Positions 30,901 to 39,894 of a DNA stretch of 40,210 nucleotides are shown piece by piece. This DNA comes from Peptococcaceae bacterium (lineage in GTDB: Bacteria; Bacillota; Desulfitobacteriia; Desulfitobacteriales; Syntrophobotulaceae). Numbering within the stretch: position 1 is the first letter of the stretch; every line of letters starts with the position of its first letter. Where the stretch lies: the NCBI GenBank assembly GCA_012517475.1, contig JAAYUV010000007.1:1-40210 (forward strand), read 5' to 3'. The position numbers and the translations under genes were made by a program. Below the pieces are notes generated by a model. The model saw only the letters and a program-made list of their open reading frames with translations, did no database searches and was not told the DNA's origin.

Positions 30901-32222
30901 TTATCATTCGTCATCCTGCTGCTTTTCTAGGAAAGGGAATCATCATCGTAGACACTCCGGGAACAAACTCTCTTCAGACCCTCAATACCGAAGAAACATT
31001 GGCTTTTCTGCCGAAAGTTGATTCCGCGATTTTTCTTTTATCCGCCGACCAGCCTATAAACCAGGAAGAGCTGAGTCTTCTGGAGATGCTCAAGACTACA
31101 ACCGCCAAAATATTTGTTGTTTTAAACAAAATTGACCTCCTTTCTCCGGAGGATTTAGCTGAGTCGGTTGAATATTGTACAAACATCCTACGAAATGTAA
31201 TGGCCGATGCTCAAATCCTACCCGTATCTTCACGCTGGTATTTGGAAGGAAGAAAAAAAGAATCCGGTATTGTTTCCCTGAAAGAAACCCTGGAATCCTT
31301 TTTTAAAGACGCTCAGCATGAAATTGAATTAAAGAGCAGCATCATCCGTTGTCAAAAGATATTGACCCTCAAGCGGGAACAGGTTGCCCTAGAAAGAAAA
31401 GCGGTCGAATTATCCTCGCTGGAACTGGCTGAAAGTATCAAACAATTCCAGACTTTCAAGGATGAAATTAAAGAAACGAAGCAAGATTTCAGGCATATTA
31501 TCAACGGACAGACGAAATTAGTCCAGGAGCAAATGACAAAACAAATTGAAGACTTTCGCCAAGAAAAAAGCTTTAAACTGACAAGAGAAATAAAACAACG
31601 ATTCAATAATCACGGTACGCTCAAGGAAGTTCAGTCCTATTCTTTTGCCCGTATTTATGAAGAGCTTGAAAGCCTTAGACCTATCGTTTCGGAGGAATAT
31701 CATGAACGCACCAGGCTGCTCTTGAAAAGGCTCAGTCAGGAAGCGGAAGAACTTTCTTCGCATATCACCGCCGTTGGCGGAAAAGTACTCAAGACTAAAG
31801 TTACGGTAGAATTGCCTGAACCGGTCTTTACCAATAACAATACGCTGGAGTATTTCATCGAAAAAGCTGTCGGCTTGGTTCCTTTTAATTTGGAAGATGC
31901 AGTATCAATTCTTCCCTGGTCCTTAAGCAAAAACATTATCGTAAACCGGATCAGTGAAAAAGCCATTCAACTAATGGACAAAAATTGCGGGAGGATCAGG
32001 GCCGATATCGCGGAACGGCTGGCTGTAGCTACCCGCAATTATATGGAACTATGGGAAAGTGAGCTGGATAGAATAGTCCGGTTGATCGAGTCGGCGATAG
32101 AAAAGGGAATTCAAATGCAAGAAGATACTCTCAAAAGGGATGAATGGCAAACGGATTTAAATAATAGAGAAGAAAAATTAAATTCCATCGCTGACAAAAT
32201 ACAATTCCTTCTTGAAACTTAA
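30900..32222 (+). pseudogene. Dynamin-like GTPase lacking its P-loop (5'-truncated)
   Basis: The frame begins abruptly with VIIRHPAAFLGKG, then IVDTPGTNSL (G3 motif) and NKIDLL (G4 motif), followed by about 300 residues of helical stalk with coiled-coil character, including a hydrophobic segment near the middle typical of bacterial dynamin-like membrane-remodelling proteins. The GKSS/T P-loop (G1) and switch I (G2) are missing, so nucleotide binding is lost or crippled. No ATG exists upstream in frame; the first possible start is TTG at 30999, after the G3 motif. Length of about 440 residues compares with 550-600 in intact homologues. The MFS gene follows 27 bases later. Confidence 0.75.
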
Positions 32223-32249
32223 ATTCTTCATTAGAAAGGGTGTAACGTT

Positions 32250-33470
32250 GTGAAAATCGAAGACAAACAAAACATCATTGTATTTAATATTAAAAAATCA
32301 GCCGTTAAGTTTATCCTCCTTTTTGGAATTGTCAGCGCCTTTGGGGACATCACCTATGAAGGAGCCCGAAGCGTCTATGGACCTTTCCTCGGATATTTGG
32401 GAGCTAGTGCAATGATTGTCGGCCTTATATCCGGGATTGGAGAATTCTTGGGATACATATTAAGATTAGCATCGGGATATTTCGTCGACCGTACCCAAAA
32501 ATACTGGCTGGTTACAATCCTTGGATACGGATTGCTTATCTCCGTACCCCTTTTAGCGATAGCAGGCAGGTGGGAAGTTGCCGCTTTGTTTATTATCCTG
32601 GAACGCACCGGGAAAGCAATCCGAAGTCCAGGCAAAGACGCCATGCTCTCGCACGCCACAAAACAGGTAGGTACAGGCTTGGGATTCGGAATTCATGAAG
32701 CACTGGATCAATTAGGCGCTGTTCTTGGTCCTTTAATCTTTACGGCGGCTCTAACAGCCACAGGGGGTTACAGTCTGGGCTTTAGTGTTATGTGGCTCCC
32801 GGCCTTGATAACAATAATCGTCATTTTAATAGTCCGGATGAAGTTTCCCGAACCCAGAAAAATGTTTGAGGATACTTCCGTTCAGATTCAATCTGCAACT
32901 ATATCTGCAAAACCATTTTCCCAGACATTTTGGTATTATTCGCTATTTACTTTTATCAGTGTTCTAGGTTTCGCCAACTTTCCGATTATTGCTTATCACC
33001 TGAAAGTTCAGGGAGTGATACCGGAAGCACAAATTCCTACTCTTTATGCTTTGGCCATGGCGATTGATGCAGTAGTGGCCTTGGTTATTGGCAAAACTTA
33101 TGACAAAATCGGTTTGCTTTCCCTCATTAGCATACCAATACTAACACTTCCGATCGCCTTTTTGGGTTTCTCCTCTAACGCTCCTTCTGTTATCGTTGGC
33201 GTGATTCTTTGGGGAGCAGTGATGGGAATACATGAAACCATCATGCGCGCCGCCATAGCGGATATCACCGACAGCAGTCAAAGAGGAAAAGCCTACGGTA
33301 TTTTTAACACCCTTTATGGTTTTGCTTTACTGATTGGAAGTTCAGCCATGGGTTTCTTATACGATATTTCCATTGCCAGTGTCTATCTATTTATTTTGGC
33401 TGCGGAATTATTAGCCTTTTTTGCCTATTTCTATTTGAGAAAAACGCCAGGAAAAAGTCAAAGTAAATAG
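32250..33470 (+). CDS. MFS transporter
   Basis: A 406-residue major facilitator with 11-12 membrane helices. Seen are GDITYEGARSVYGPFLGYLG in the first helix, a basic motif-A-like loop after helix 2 (GYFVDRTQKY), RTGKAIRSPGKDAMLSHAT in loop 4-5 and a central loop near residue 210. The GKAIRSP region resembles a subgroup of putative drug/solute exporters in anaerobes. The start is GTG at 32250, with AAAGGGTG upstream. It follows the dynamin remnant and may share its transcript. Substrate is unknown. Confidence 0.87.
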   Translation: MKIEDKQNIIVFNIKKSAVKFILLFGIVSAFGDITYEGARSVYGPFLGYLGASAMIVGLISGIGEFLGYILRLASGYFVDRTQKYWLVTILGYGLLISVPLLAIAGRWEVAALFIILERTGKAIRSPGKDAMLSHATKQVGTGLGFGIHEALDQLGAVLGPLIFTAALTATGGYSLGFSVMWLPALITIIVILIVRMKFPEPRKMFEDTSVQIQSATISAKPFSQTFWYYSLFTFISVLGFANFPIIAYHLKVQGVIPEAQIPTLYALAMAIDAVVALVIGKTYDKIGLLSLISIPILTLPIAFLGFSSNAPSVIVGVILWGAVMGIHETIMRAAIADITDSSQRGKAYGIFNTLYGFALLIGSSAMGFLYDISIASVYLFILAAELLAFFAYFYLRKTPGKSQSK

Positions 33471-33487
33471 CGTAGCTCCCGGCAAGA

Positions 33488-35008
33488 TCAATTCATTGCG
33501 AAATTTTCCGTTTCAAATACCCTGTTATACAAATCCCCGCCGAAACTCGTTTGTAACGGTTCCCCTTCTTTTAATTTGAAAGTCCTTGCTCCGTCCGGCT
33601 CCCTTTCGGCACGCAGAAAGAGAGCGTTTTCCTTTCCCTGCAGGTATAAACCGTGGGCGAACTCATACAAATGGGTCACGGAGTAGACCTTGATTGCCCT
33701 TTCCACTAAAGCGCAGGTTATCTGCCTGGCGATTTCCGCTCCTTCCCTTTCATTGGTCGCGGCAAATGATTCGTTAAACAGCAACAGGCTGTTTGCTGTT
33801 ATCTTGTCAGCGATAGCATTCATTCTGCTGAGTTCTTCATCAAGTTTCCCGCTGTTCATGGCAGTATCTTCCTCCCGTTTATAATGCGTAAAAATGCCCT
33901 CGCAAACATTGGCGGAAAACATTTCAGCTGGCACAAACATCCCGCATTGCATCATCAATTGAGCGAGACCAATGCTTCGTAAAAAAGTAGACTTGCCGCC
34001 CTGGTTCGCTCCGGTGATGATGACAAGGTCAATGTTTTCGGCATCCAGAGTATTTCCCACCGTTTTTCGGTCCAGTGTCAACGCCAGGCACACATCATAC
34101 AATCCCTGAAAAACATGGCAGCGCTGGTCGGCGCTTACGGGAACGGGGAAACAAACCGGTTCTCCCTTCTGCGCAAGTTGTTCCTGCAAATTCAGACAGC
34201 CGATGTAAAAAGCCAGTTCGGTTTGCAGCATGGTAAAAAAACTAAGAATATGGTCGGCGGACTGGGCGAGTGCATTGGCAACCAGGTTGAGCCCCCTGTC
34301 TTTTAAATCCGACAAGGCCCTGAGCCCGCTCTCATCCCGGTCGTATATAAAATACGTGTAGCCTGCCAATTTGTTGGCAAAGATCCGCTCCAGCCACTCT
34401 ACAAAACTTTGTCTTTTCCCTTGCCCTTTACGCAGGATATAATTGGTTCCTTTATTGCCTTGACCCAATTCGGCGCTGATCAAAATTCCGTCACGAAATT
34501 CCATTTCCTTAAGATGGTCCTCAACGGCCGTAAAATATTCCTCGGTCAGTTCTTGCTTGAGCATGGAAAAAAACGTTTGAAAGCCCTCAGCCTCAAATTC
34601 GTCCGCATGTTCATCGGCAATACGTCTTAACTTTTTTAGCATATTCATGAACATCCCTAAAACGTCTAACGACCTATGCACAATGGCAGTGCTGTATCTG
34701 CTGAATATGCTTAAATAGTTCTTTTTCTCGTTTTTTATCGCTTCGCCTACCAAGGCATAGATATCCCTGATAACCTCGGGATTTTTCAGACAGTCCTTCA
34801 GAATATCCTGGCGGTAAAAGATTTCACTAAGATCAGTTAAGCTCGACAGAACCGCTTTTGAAACGACTTCCAATATTAACTTGTCTCCCAACCCCATGGC
34901 TTGAAACAGAGTGTTTAATTCCAGGTCTTGGGTCAGAGCTTGTTCGTTCCAGGGCAATTGCCGTCCCAGGTCAAAGTCCCGGTCTTTATACATGAGAAAA
35001 GCCTTCAT
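33488..35008 (-). CDS. MutS-related ATPase, second of a pair
   Basis: A 506-residue protein containing the helical core (about 30-300) and ABC-type ATPase domain of MutS without the mismatch-binding domain. The P-loop GANQGGKST is at about 330, then MFVPAEMFSAN, the signature-like SGKLDEELSRM (about 385), Walker B LLLFNESFAATNEREG (about 410) and SVTHLYEFA (about 445). Such MutS-like pairs occur in anaerobes and have been listed among fluoride-riboswitch-controlled genes; their job is not established. ATGA overlap with the upstream mutS-like gene shows co-translation. It appears complete and is the end of the leftward fluoride-type array. Confidence 0.88.
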   Translation of the reverse strand: MKAFLMYKDRDFDLGRQLPWNEQALTQDLELNTLFQAMGLGDKLILEVVSKAVLSSLTDLSEIFYRQDILKDCLKNPEVIRDIYALVGEAIKNEKKNYLSIFSRYSTAIVHRSLDVLGMFMNMLKKLRRIADEHADEFEAEGFQTFFSMLKQELTEEYFTAVEDHLKEMEFRDGILISAELGQGNKGTNYILRKGQGKRQSFVEWLERIFANKLAGYTYFIYDRDESGLRALSDLKDRGLNLVANALAQSADHILSFFTMLQTELAFYIGCLNLQEQLAQKGEPVCFPVPVSADQRCHVFQGLYDVCLALTLDRKTVGNTLDAENIDLVIITGANQGGKSTFLRSIGLAQLMMQCGMFVPAEMFSANVCEGIFTHYKREEDTAMNSGKLDEELSRMNAIADKITANSLLLFNESFAATNEREGAEIARQITCALVERAIKVYSVTHLYEFAHGLYLQGKENALFLRAEREPDGARTFKLKEGEPLQTSFGGDLYNRVFETENFAMN

Positions 35009-36183
35009 GATTTTATCCGCTCCTTTAAACAGTTGTAAGTTAGCCCGTACTTTTCGGCAACTGACAAGGCGTAGGAAAGTCCGTCAGCCTGCCTTCTGAT
35101 AATTTTATAAGTCCTTAAGGCCGGATTTTCTAGAACGACCGTGCTCACCAGGCTTACCGTTTTCTCGTTGAGAGAAGCCAATTCATCCAGGAACGTCACA
35201 CAAACACACAGCAAATCCAATTCGGTTATTTTTCCGATGATCTGTTTGCTCAGAAAAACGGCATCCTGTAACGTTGTGGAAGTAAAGATCTCATTCATGA
35301 TGACCAGGCTGTTGGGCGTAGCGTTGTTTAATATGGCGCGAATCCTCAGCAAATCATCTTGAAGTTTGCCGTTCAGGTTTTGAATTTTTTCTTCCCGTTC
35401 AAAATGAGTAAAGAGCCTATCTGCCAGAAAAAGCTTGGCTTCACGGCCAGGCACGGGACAGCCGATAGCGGACAGATAATGCAGCTGCCCGAAGGTGCGG
35501 GCGAAAGTTGTTTTCCCACCTTGGTTGGGACCGGATACTACAAAAATCCGCTCCTGGCCTTTCAGGTAAAAATCGTTGCAGACAACAGAGGAGTCTTCTG
35601 TAAGGAGTTTATAGGCCAGGGCCATATCGAATCCATCATGACTGTAAATTTCCTTGCAGGCAGCGGAAACCTGGGGATAACAGAACTTTAATCCAGCCTT
35701 TCGGAATAAGGATATGTGTTCCAGATAGGCAAGATAAAATTGTATTTCCCGGTCAAAAAGACCGATGGTCTCATTGAGGTAATTACTGTTGATTGTGCAA
35801 TAATGATCGAGAGATACGAAAATATCTGGATACAGTTTGGCCACCAAATCCAATATTCCGGCTTCAACATGGTTCATTTCCACCCCGGTTGAGAATTTAA
35901 TTTTATAATCTTTTACCGCACCCTGCCGGAATTTCGCAAAGGTTTCCTCCACTTCCGCGCTGTAGTCTTTTTCCGATTCATATTTACGCACATGAATGCC
36001 AATGGCGTTTTTACGCAGGGTCCTTCGGCCTTCGATTAACAAGCAATATTGCACAGTGGACAGAGCCGCCTTCAGCTTCTCCGTTTCCGTCAGAAGCGAA
36101 ATAAAGCGCTCCGATTTCACGTAATCTCTAAGATATTCCCGGAAAGCCAAAAGGCCACGGGCCTTTAAATCCACGGCTGCCAA
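35005..36183 (-). CDS. MutS-related ATPase, first of a pair, 5'-truncated
   Basis: A 392-residue frame with P-loop GPNQGGKTTFA (about 223), NLNGKLQDDLLRI (about 275), Walker B LVIMNEIFTSTT (about 299) and a C-terminal LSYALSVAEKYGL. The first residues, DLAAVDLKARGLLAFREYL, correspond to an internal part of full-length family members (about 550-580 residues), so roughly 160 N-terminal residues are missing. The frame opens right after a TAA, and the only start is a TTG at 36183. Just upstream a ribosome-site/start pair (GGAG, GTGTCTGAGAG) runs out of frame into the gene, as expected for an out-of-frame deletion. A fluoride-type riboswitch precedes it. Confidence 0.8.
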   Translation of the reverse strand: MAAVDLKARGLLAFREYLRDYVKSERFISLLTETEKLKAALSTVQYCLLIEGRRTLRKNAIGIHVRKYESEKDYSAEVEETFAKFRQGAVKDYKIKFSTGVEMNHVEAGILDLVAKLYPDIFVSLDHYCTINSNYLNETIGLFDREIQFYLAYLEHISLFRKAGLKFCYPQVSAACKEIYSHDGFDMALAYKLLTEDSSVVCNDFYLKGQERIFVVSGPNQGGKTTFARTFGQLHYLSAIGCPVPGREAKLFLADRLFTHFEREEKIQNLNGKLQDDLLRIRAILNNATPNSLVIMNEIFTSTTLQDAVFLSKQIIGKITELDLLCVCVTFLDELASLNEKTVSLVSTVVLENPALRTYKIIRRQADGLSYALSVAEKYGLTYNCLKERIKS

Positions 36184-36264
36184 ATCATCCTGTTACTCTC
36201 AGACACCTCCAGTTCCCCGTCACGCTAAAGGCATAATTTCTTTAAATAATCGTTAAAAACATAG

Positions 36265-36348
36265 AAAAAGACCGATGATCTCTACTTTTCCCGTAGAAGC
36301 CATCAGCCGTTTCAGCGGTTCGGATTATCCCAGGGAGCTTCATCCCTT
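36265..36348 (-). ncRNA. Fluoride (crcB-motif) riboswitch 2 with terminator
   Basis: On the minus strand the RNA begins with stem GGGA(TGAAGC)TCCC (36333-36346), then AACCGCTGAAACGGCTGATGG (given here as P3 and the conserved CTGATGG) and CTTCTAC. The P1 loop GAAGC can pair with GCTTC (36297-36301), the pseudoknot that defines this class. The same GATGGCTTCTAC arm then forms a terminator with GTAGAGATCATC, ending in CTTTTT at 36265-36270, so ligand-bound and terminated folds exclude one another. Odd: the P1-P3 linker is about 12 bases with a small GGGATAATCC repeat, longer than the usual few bases. It controls the mutS pair. Confidence 0.78.
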
Positions 36349-36423
36349 TTTACTAACCTTTTATTAACCTTTTACCAATTACCAAGAATATAGCACTTTC
36401 TGTTTTCGCCCACAAGAAAATTA

Positions 36424-36894
36424 TCAGCGCCTCAAGGTGGCGATTAAACGTTTGGGGTTAAATAACAACTCAAAAGCGTCTTCTATCTTTTTTACAGCAA
36501 TATCCGCCCTTAGTAACGTTTCGGGGCTGCATCCTTCGGGACCAATAATAGCGATTGAAAGGTCCGCTGTTTCAAACATGAGCTTATCGTTGGCGCCATT
36601 TCCGACAGCTACAATTTTTCCGGTGCCGAGATGCTTTAAATACTCCGCTTTTTCCTGGGTATGTTTTTCACTCTCCAGTTTTTTTATGGTAACCGGCAAA
36701 TCGGCGCACTCTTGGGCGACGGAGCCGAAAGTGTCGGACGTAAGGATATGGATGGTGAATTTTTTTGCCAAAGCGCGGATATATTCCCTGGTTGAAACGG
36801 AGATCCTGCCATCCAAGGCCAGCGTCCCGTTATAATCAAAAACAAGCGTGCTTAAGTTCAACACTTTCCAGCCCGGAATGTCTATAGTCAGCAT
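36424..36894 (-). CDS. HAD-family small phosphatase (P-type ATPase P-domain-like)
   Basis: About 156 residues from the ATG at 36894 (GGAGG seven to eight bases upstream). Motif I is FDYNGTLALDG with nucleophile Asp20, and an Asn where most phosphatases have the second Asp, as in the soluble 'P-type ATPase-like' HAD group. Motif II is LTSDTFG (about 50) and motif III/IV is GNGANDKLMFETADLSIA (about 98-115). It probably hydrolyses a phosphate monoester or regulates something; substrate unknown. It lies between the enolase remnant and riboswitch 2 in the fluoride-type array. Confidence 0.85.
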   Translation of the reverse strand: MLTIDIPGWKVLNLSTLVFDYNGTLALDGRISVSTREYIRALAKKFTIHILTSDTFGSVAQECADLPVTIKKLESEKHTQEKAEYLKHLGTGKIVAVGNGANDKLMFETADLSIAIIGPEGCSPETLLRADIAVKKIEDAFELLFNPKRLIATLRR

Positions 36895-36932
36895 GACAAT
36901 CCTCCAATTACAAAGGCTTTCCACCTAAGCGA

Positions 36933-37647
<715 letters not shown>

Positions 37648-37797
37648 GGTTTTACCCTCCTCTAAAACAATATGAGGGAAGAAGTGCTGAAATAGTCAGA
37701 TGCTGATCTATGGTTTTATATCTTATGAAAAATATTGGTGGAAAGCCTCTGCCTACACCATAAATCTCTTAAGCAGCAATAACAAGTCTGCAAAATG

Positions 37798-38139
37798 TCA
37801 CTTCTTGGATGCAGAGTATTTGATGATCTCTATATCCTCAATGGTAATCAGTCCTTCATTCACCGCTTCATCCAGGAATGGCATAATCTTCTCGATGTAC
37901 TCCAGACTATCGACAATATCAATTACAATGGGAAGATCACCGGAAAGTTCAAGTATTCTTGCCGTCTTTATCCTGGAATTGGCTCCGAAGCCTTCTATCC
38001 CTCTCAATACCGTAACCCCTGCCAAGCCAAGCTCTTTAGCTTTCAGAACTATGGCATGGTACAATAATGTCCCTTTATATTTGGTTGCTTCACCAATATA
38101 AATACGGATTCTACGGGCTTGACCAGAAATTTTAGTCAT
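37798..38139 (-). CDS. DUF190-family protein (CrcB-associated)
   Basis: A protein of about 113 residues with a ferredoxin-like/PII-like alpha-beta fold: RRIRIYIGEATKYKGTLLYH, KELGLAGVTVLRGIEGFGAN and DLPIVIDIVDSLEYIEKIMP match DUF190. Family genes are habitually next to, or fused with, crcB fluoride channels, and the protein may regulate or sense for them. No crcB is present here. The ATG at 38139 is chosen as it has GAGGAG seven bases upstream; the ATG at 38145 is too close to that site. Confidence 0.9.
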   Translation of the reverse strand: MTKISGQARRIRIYIGEATKYKGTLLYHAIVLKAKELGLAGVTVLRGIEGFGANSRIKTARILELSGDLPIVIDIVDSLEYIEKIMPFLDEAVNEGLITIEDIEIIKYSASKK

Positions 38140-38218
38140 ATCCATACTCCTCTTCTTAACAAGTATAGTACAGACCTGTCCAAAAAATGTCCGACAATCA
38201 AAACTAAGACCCAAAATT

Positions 38219-38644
38219 TTACTCTTTTACAACCATAACCGGTACCTTGGAATAGCTCACTACTTTTTGAGCGACACTACCGATGACAAGCTTTTTAAAA
38301 CCACCCACACCTCTCGTTCCTATCACAATGAGATCAAATCCGTTTTCCTGGGCGTAATCAATAATTTTCTCCACCGGATGACCATGGATAATTAATGTTT
38401 GGAGTTTAATGCCTTCTTTTTGGGCTGATTCGGCAATCTCTTTGTGCATGGGCACAATCCGTTTTTCCGCCTCGTCCATGACTTCGCTTACCTCATCCAT
38501 ACTTGAACTAAAATCCGGCAAGCGTACAACCGTTAAAACGGTAACCGAGGAATTGAGTTTAGCGCTTAAACTTTTCGCGTGCTCCAACGCCTTTTTACTG
38601 CTGGGGGAACCGTCGAAACCCACAAGAATCTTATTCATTTCCAT
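38219..38644 (-). CDS. UspA-family universal stress protein
   Basis: A complete 141-residue UspA protein: KILVGFDGSPSSKKALEHA at the N terminus, the ATP-binding motif GTRGVGGFKKLVIGS (about 110-124) and the terminal strand SKVPVMVVKE. It is very similar to residues 1-137 of the chimeric copy at 37099-37647, so the two came from one duplication. ATG at 38644 has AAGGAGGG about nine bases upstream and overlaps the antiporter end by 14 bases; a longer start at 38683 lies inside that gene. Confidence 0.92.
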   Translation of the reverse strand: MEMNKILVGFDGSPSSKKALEHAKSLSAKLNSSVTVLTVVRLPDFSSSMDEVSEVMDEAEKRIVPMHKEIAESAQKEGIKLQTLIIHGHPVEKIIDYAQENGFDLIVIGTRGVGGFKKLVIGSVAQKVVSYSKVPVMVVKE

Positions 38645-39794
38645 CGTTAGACCCTCCTTGTAAAACTTGTTCTTGGAAAACATTTTTCGGGAAGAAGAAT
38701 TTCTGAGCGATCAGGGTCGGTATAACAGCACTGAGAATGACGACTGTTACAATGACACTGTATTGTGAATTGCTGATATACTTATTTGTTAGCCCATATA
38801 AAGCTGAAATCGTTCCGAAGGTCAGTCCTGTGCTCATGAGAAGGGTGGTATAGATCCCATCCTTTCCTTTGTATTGAAAGAACCTGGTTGCAGGAAGCAC
38901 CCCGATAAATTTTGCGGCAACTTTGACCAGTAACAAAATTAAAATTAAGGAAAGCGTTGTGGCAATGGCCTTAACAGAGACAAGGGAACCCGCTTTAATA
39001 AAATAGAACGGCGTAAACGCTACAAAGGCTATCGCCCGCATCTTATAAAGCGTTTCTTTATATTGCAGGAAAAAACCTGCCATAGCCAAGCCGATAATGT
39101 AAGCGGGAAGCACCGCCTCGCTGCCGGAATATTCCGCAAGGAACCCTAAAAACAGAAGGATCAGCAGGACAAATTTAATTTCCGGTTCACTGACTTTCCC
39201 GCTGTATCTTGCAAAGATCCATTTTGCCAGTGGAATTCCAGCAAAACACACCACAATGACTGCTCCGACAAAAATAAGCAATTTGTAAGAAAATCCTGTA
39301 AAGAGGAATCCCAAAGCCAAGACCGTACCTAAATCCGTAACGAAACAGGCTGCCAGGATCGACTGTCCAAAAGAAGTAGAGCTTAATTTGCTTTCAACCA
39401 TTACTGCATAAACAACAGCGACTGAAGTGGTAGATAAAGCAATTCCGGCAATTTTTGCGGCATTTACATCCCAACCAAGAAAATAAAAGGCTACAAGCAT
39501 ACCTAACGCAAAAGGTAGCAGGAAGGAAAGCAAGCCAATAACCACACTTTGTTTGAGGTTCTTTTTCAGGCTGGCGGGATCAATCTCCGCGCCCGCTAAA
39601 AAGGTCAGTATGACGGAACCCAGGCTGGCTAAAAAATTGACCCAGTCTGTTATCTGGAGATGAATAATGTTACCTGCCACCACGCCGACCAGGATTTCAA
39701 TTAATGCAAGAGAAATCCCTAAACGAATTGAAATAAGACTGGCTATAAAGGCTAAAAGTATCCAGATTGTTGCAATCAAGAAAGTGTTGTCCAT
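38631..39794 (-). CDS. CPA2-family cation/proton antiporter
   Basis: A 387-residue protein with 12-13 predicted helices of the Kef/NapA type, ending in a short soluble tail; there is no TrkA/RCK domain, unlike full KefB/C. The transport core motif is AACFVTDLGTVLALG (about 150), followed by EIKFVLLILLFLGFLAEYSG and GLAMAGFFLQYKETL. It probably exchanges Na+ or K+ for H+. Sodium/proton antiporters are among the genes reported under fluoride riboswitches, and a typical one lies directly upstream of this gene (39815-39890). AGGAGGA is 12 bases from the ATG, a slightly long spacing. Confidence 0.9.
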   Translation of the reverse strand: MDNTFLIATIWILLAFIASLISIRLGISLALIEILVGVVAGNIIHLQITDWVNFLASLGSVILTFLAGAEIDPASLKKNLKQSVVIGLLSFLLPFALGMLVAFYFLGWDVNAAKIAGIALSTTSVAVVYAVMVESKLSSTSFGQSILAACFVTDLGTVLALGFLFTGFSYKLLIFVGAVIVVCFAGIPLAKWIFARYSGKVSEPEIKFVLLILLFLGFLAEYSGSEAVLPAYIIGLAMAGFFLQYKETLYKMRAIAFVAFTPFYFIKAGSLVSVKAIATTLSLILILLLVKVAAKFIGVLPATRFFQYKGKDGIYTTLLMSTGLTFGTISALYGLTNKYISNSQYSVIVTVVILSAVIPTLIAQKFFFPKNVFQEQVLQGGSNDGNE

Positions 39795-39814
39795 TACAAG
39801 TTACATCCTCCTCT

Positions 39815-39890
39815 TGAATAAAAATAAAAACTCCTACCTGAAAGGTAGGAGCCATTAGCCTGATGCATTTGCGAGCCCCATCGCAAGGAT
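39815..39890 (-). ncRNA. Fluoride (crcB-motif) riboswitch 1 with terminator
   Basis: Minus-strand RNA: P1 stem TTGCGA(TGGGGC)TCGCAA (39869-39886), a short AAATGC linker and P3, then GCTAATGGCTCCTACC. This follows the fluoride riboswitch consensus GGCGATGGxxTTCGCC..AAACGC..GCTAATGACTCCTAC closely. P1-loop GGGGC pairs with GCTCC (pseudoknot, one G-U). The CTCCTACC arm alternatively forms the hairpin at 39831-39851, which is followed by TTTTTATTTTTATT on the minus strand: an intrinsic terminator. So fluoride binding would free the terminator arm and switch on the antiporter gene. Confidence 0.92.
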
Positions 39891-39894
39891 TTTT

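Noticed and set aside
36265-36348. Other riboswitch classes (Mn yybP-ykoY, THF, TPP, SAM) for the element before the mutS pair
   Set aside because: Their signature sequences are absent, while P1, pseudoknot and CTGATGGCTTCTAC fit the fluoride class.
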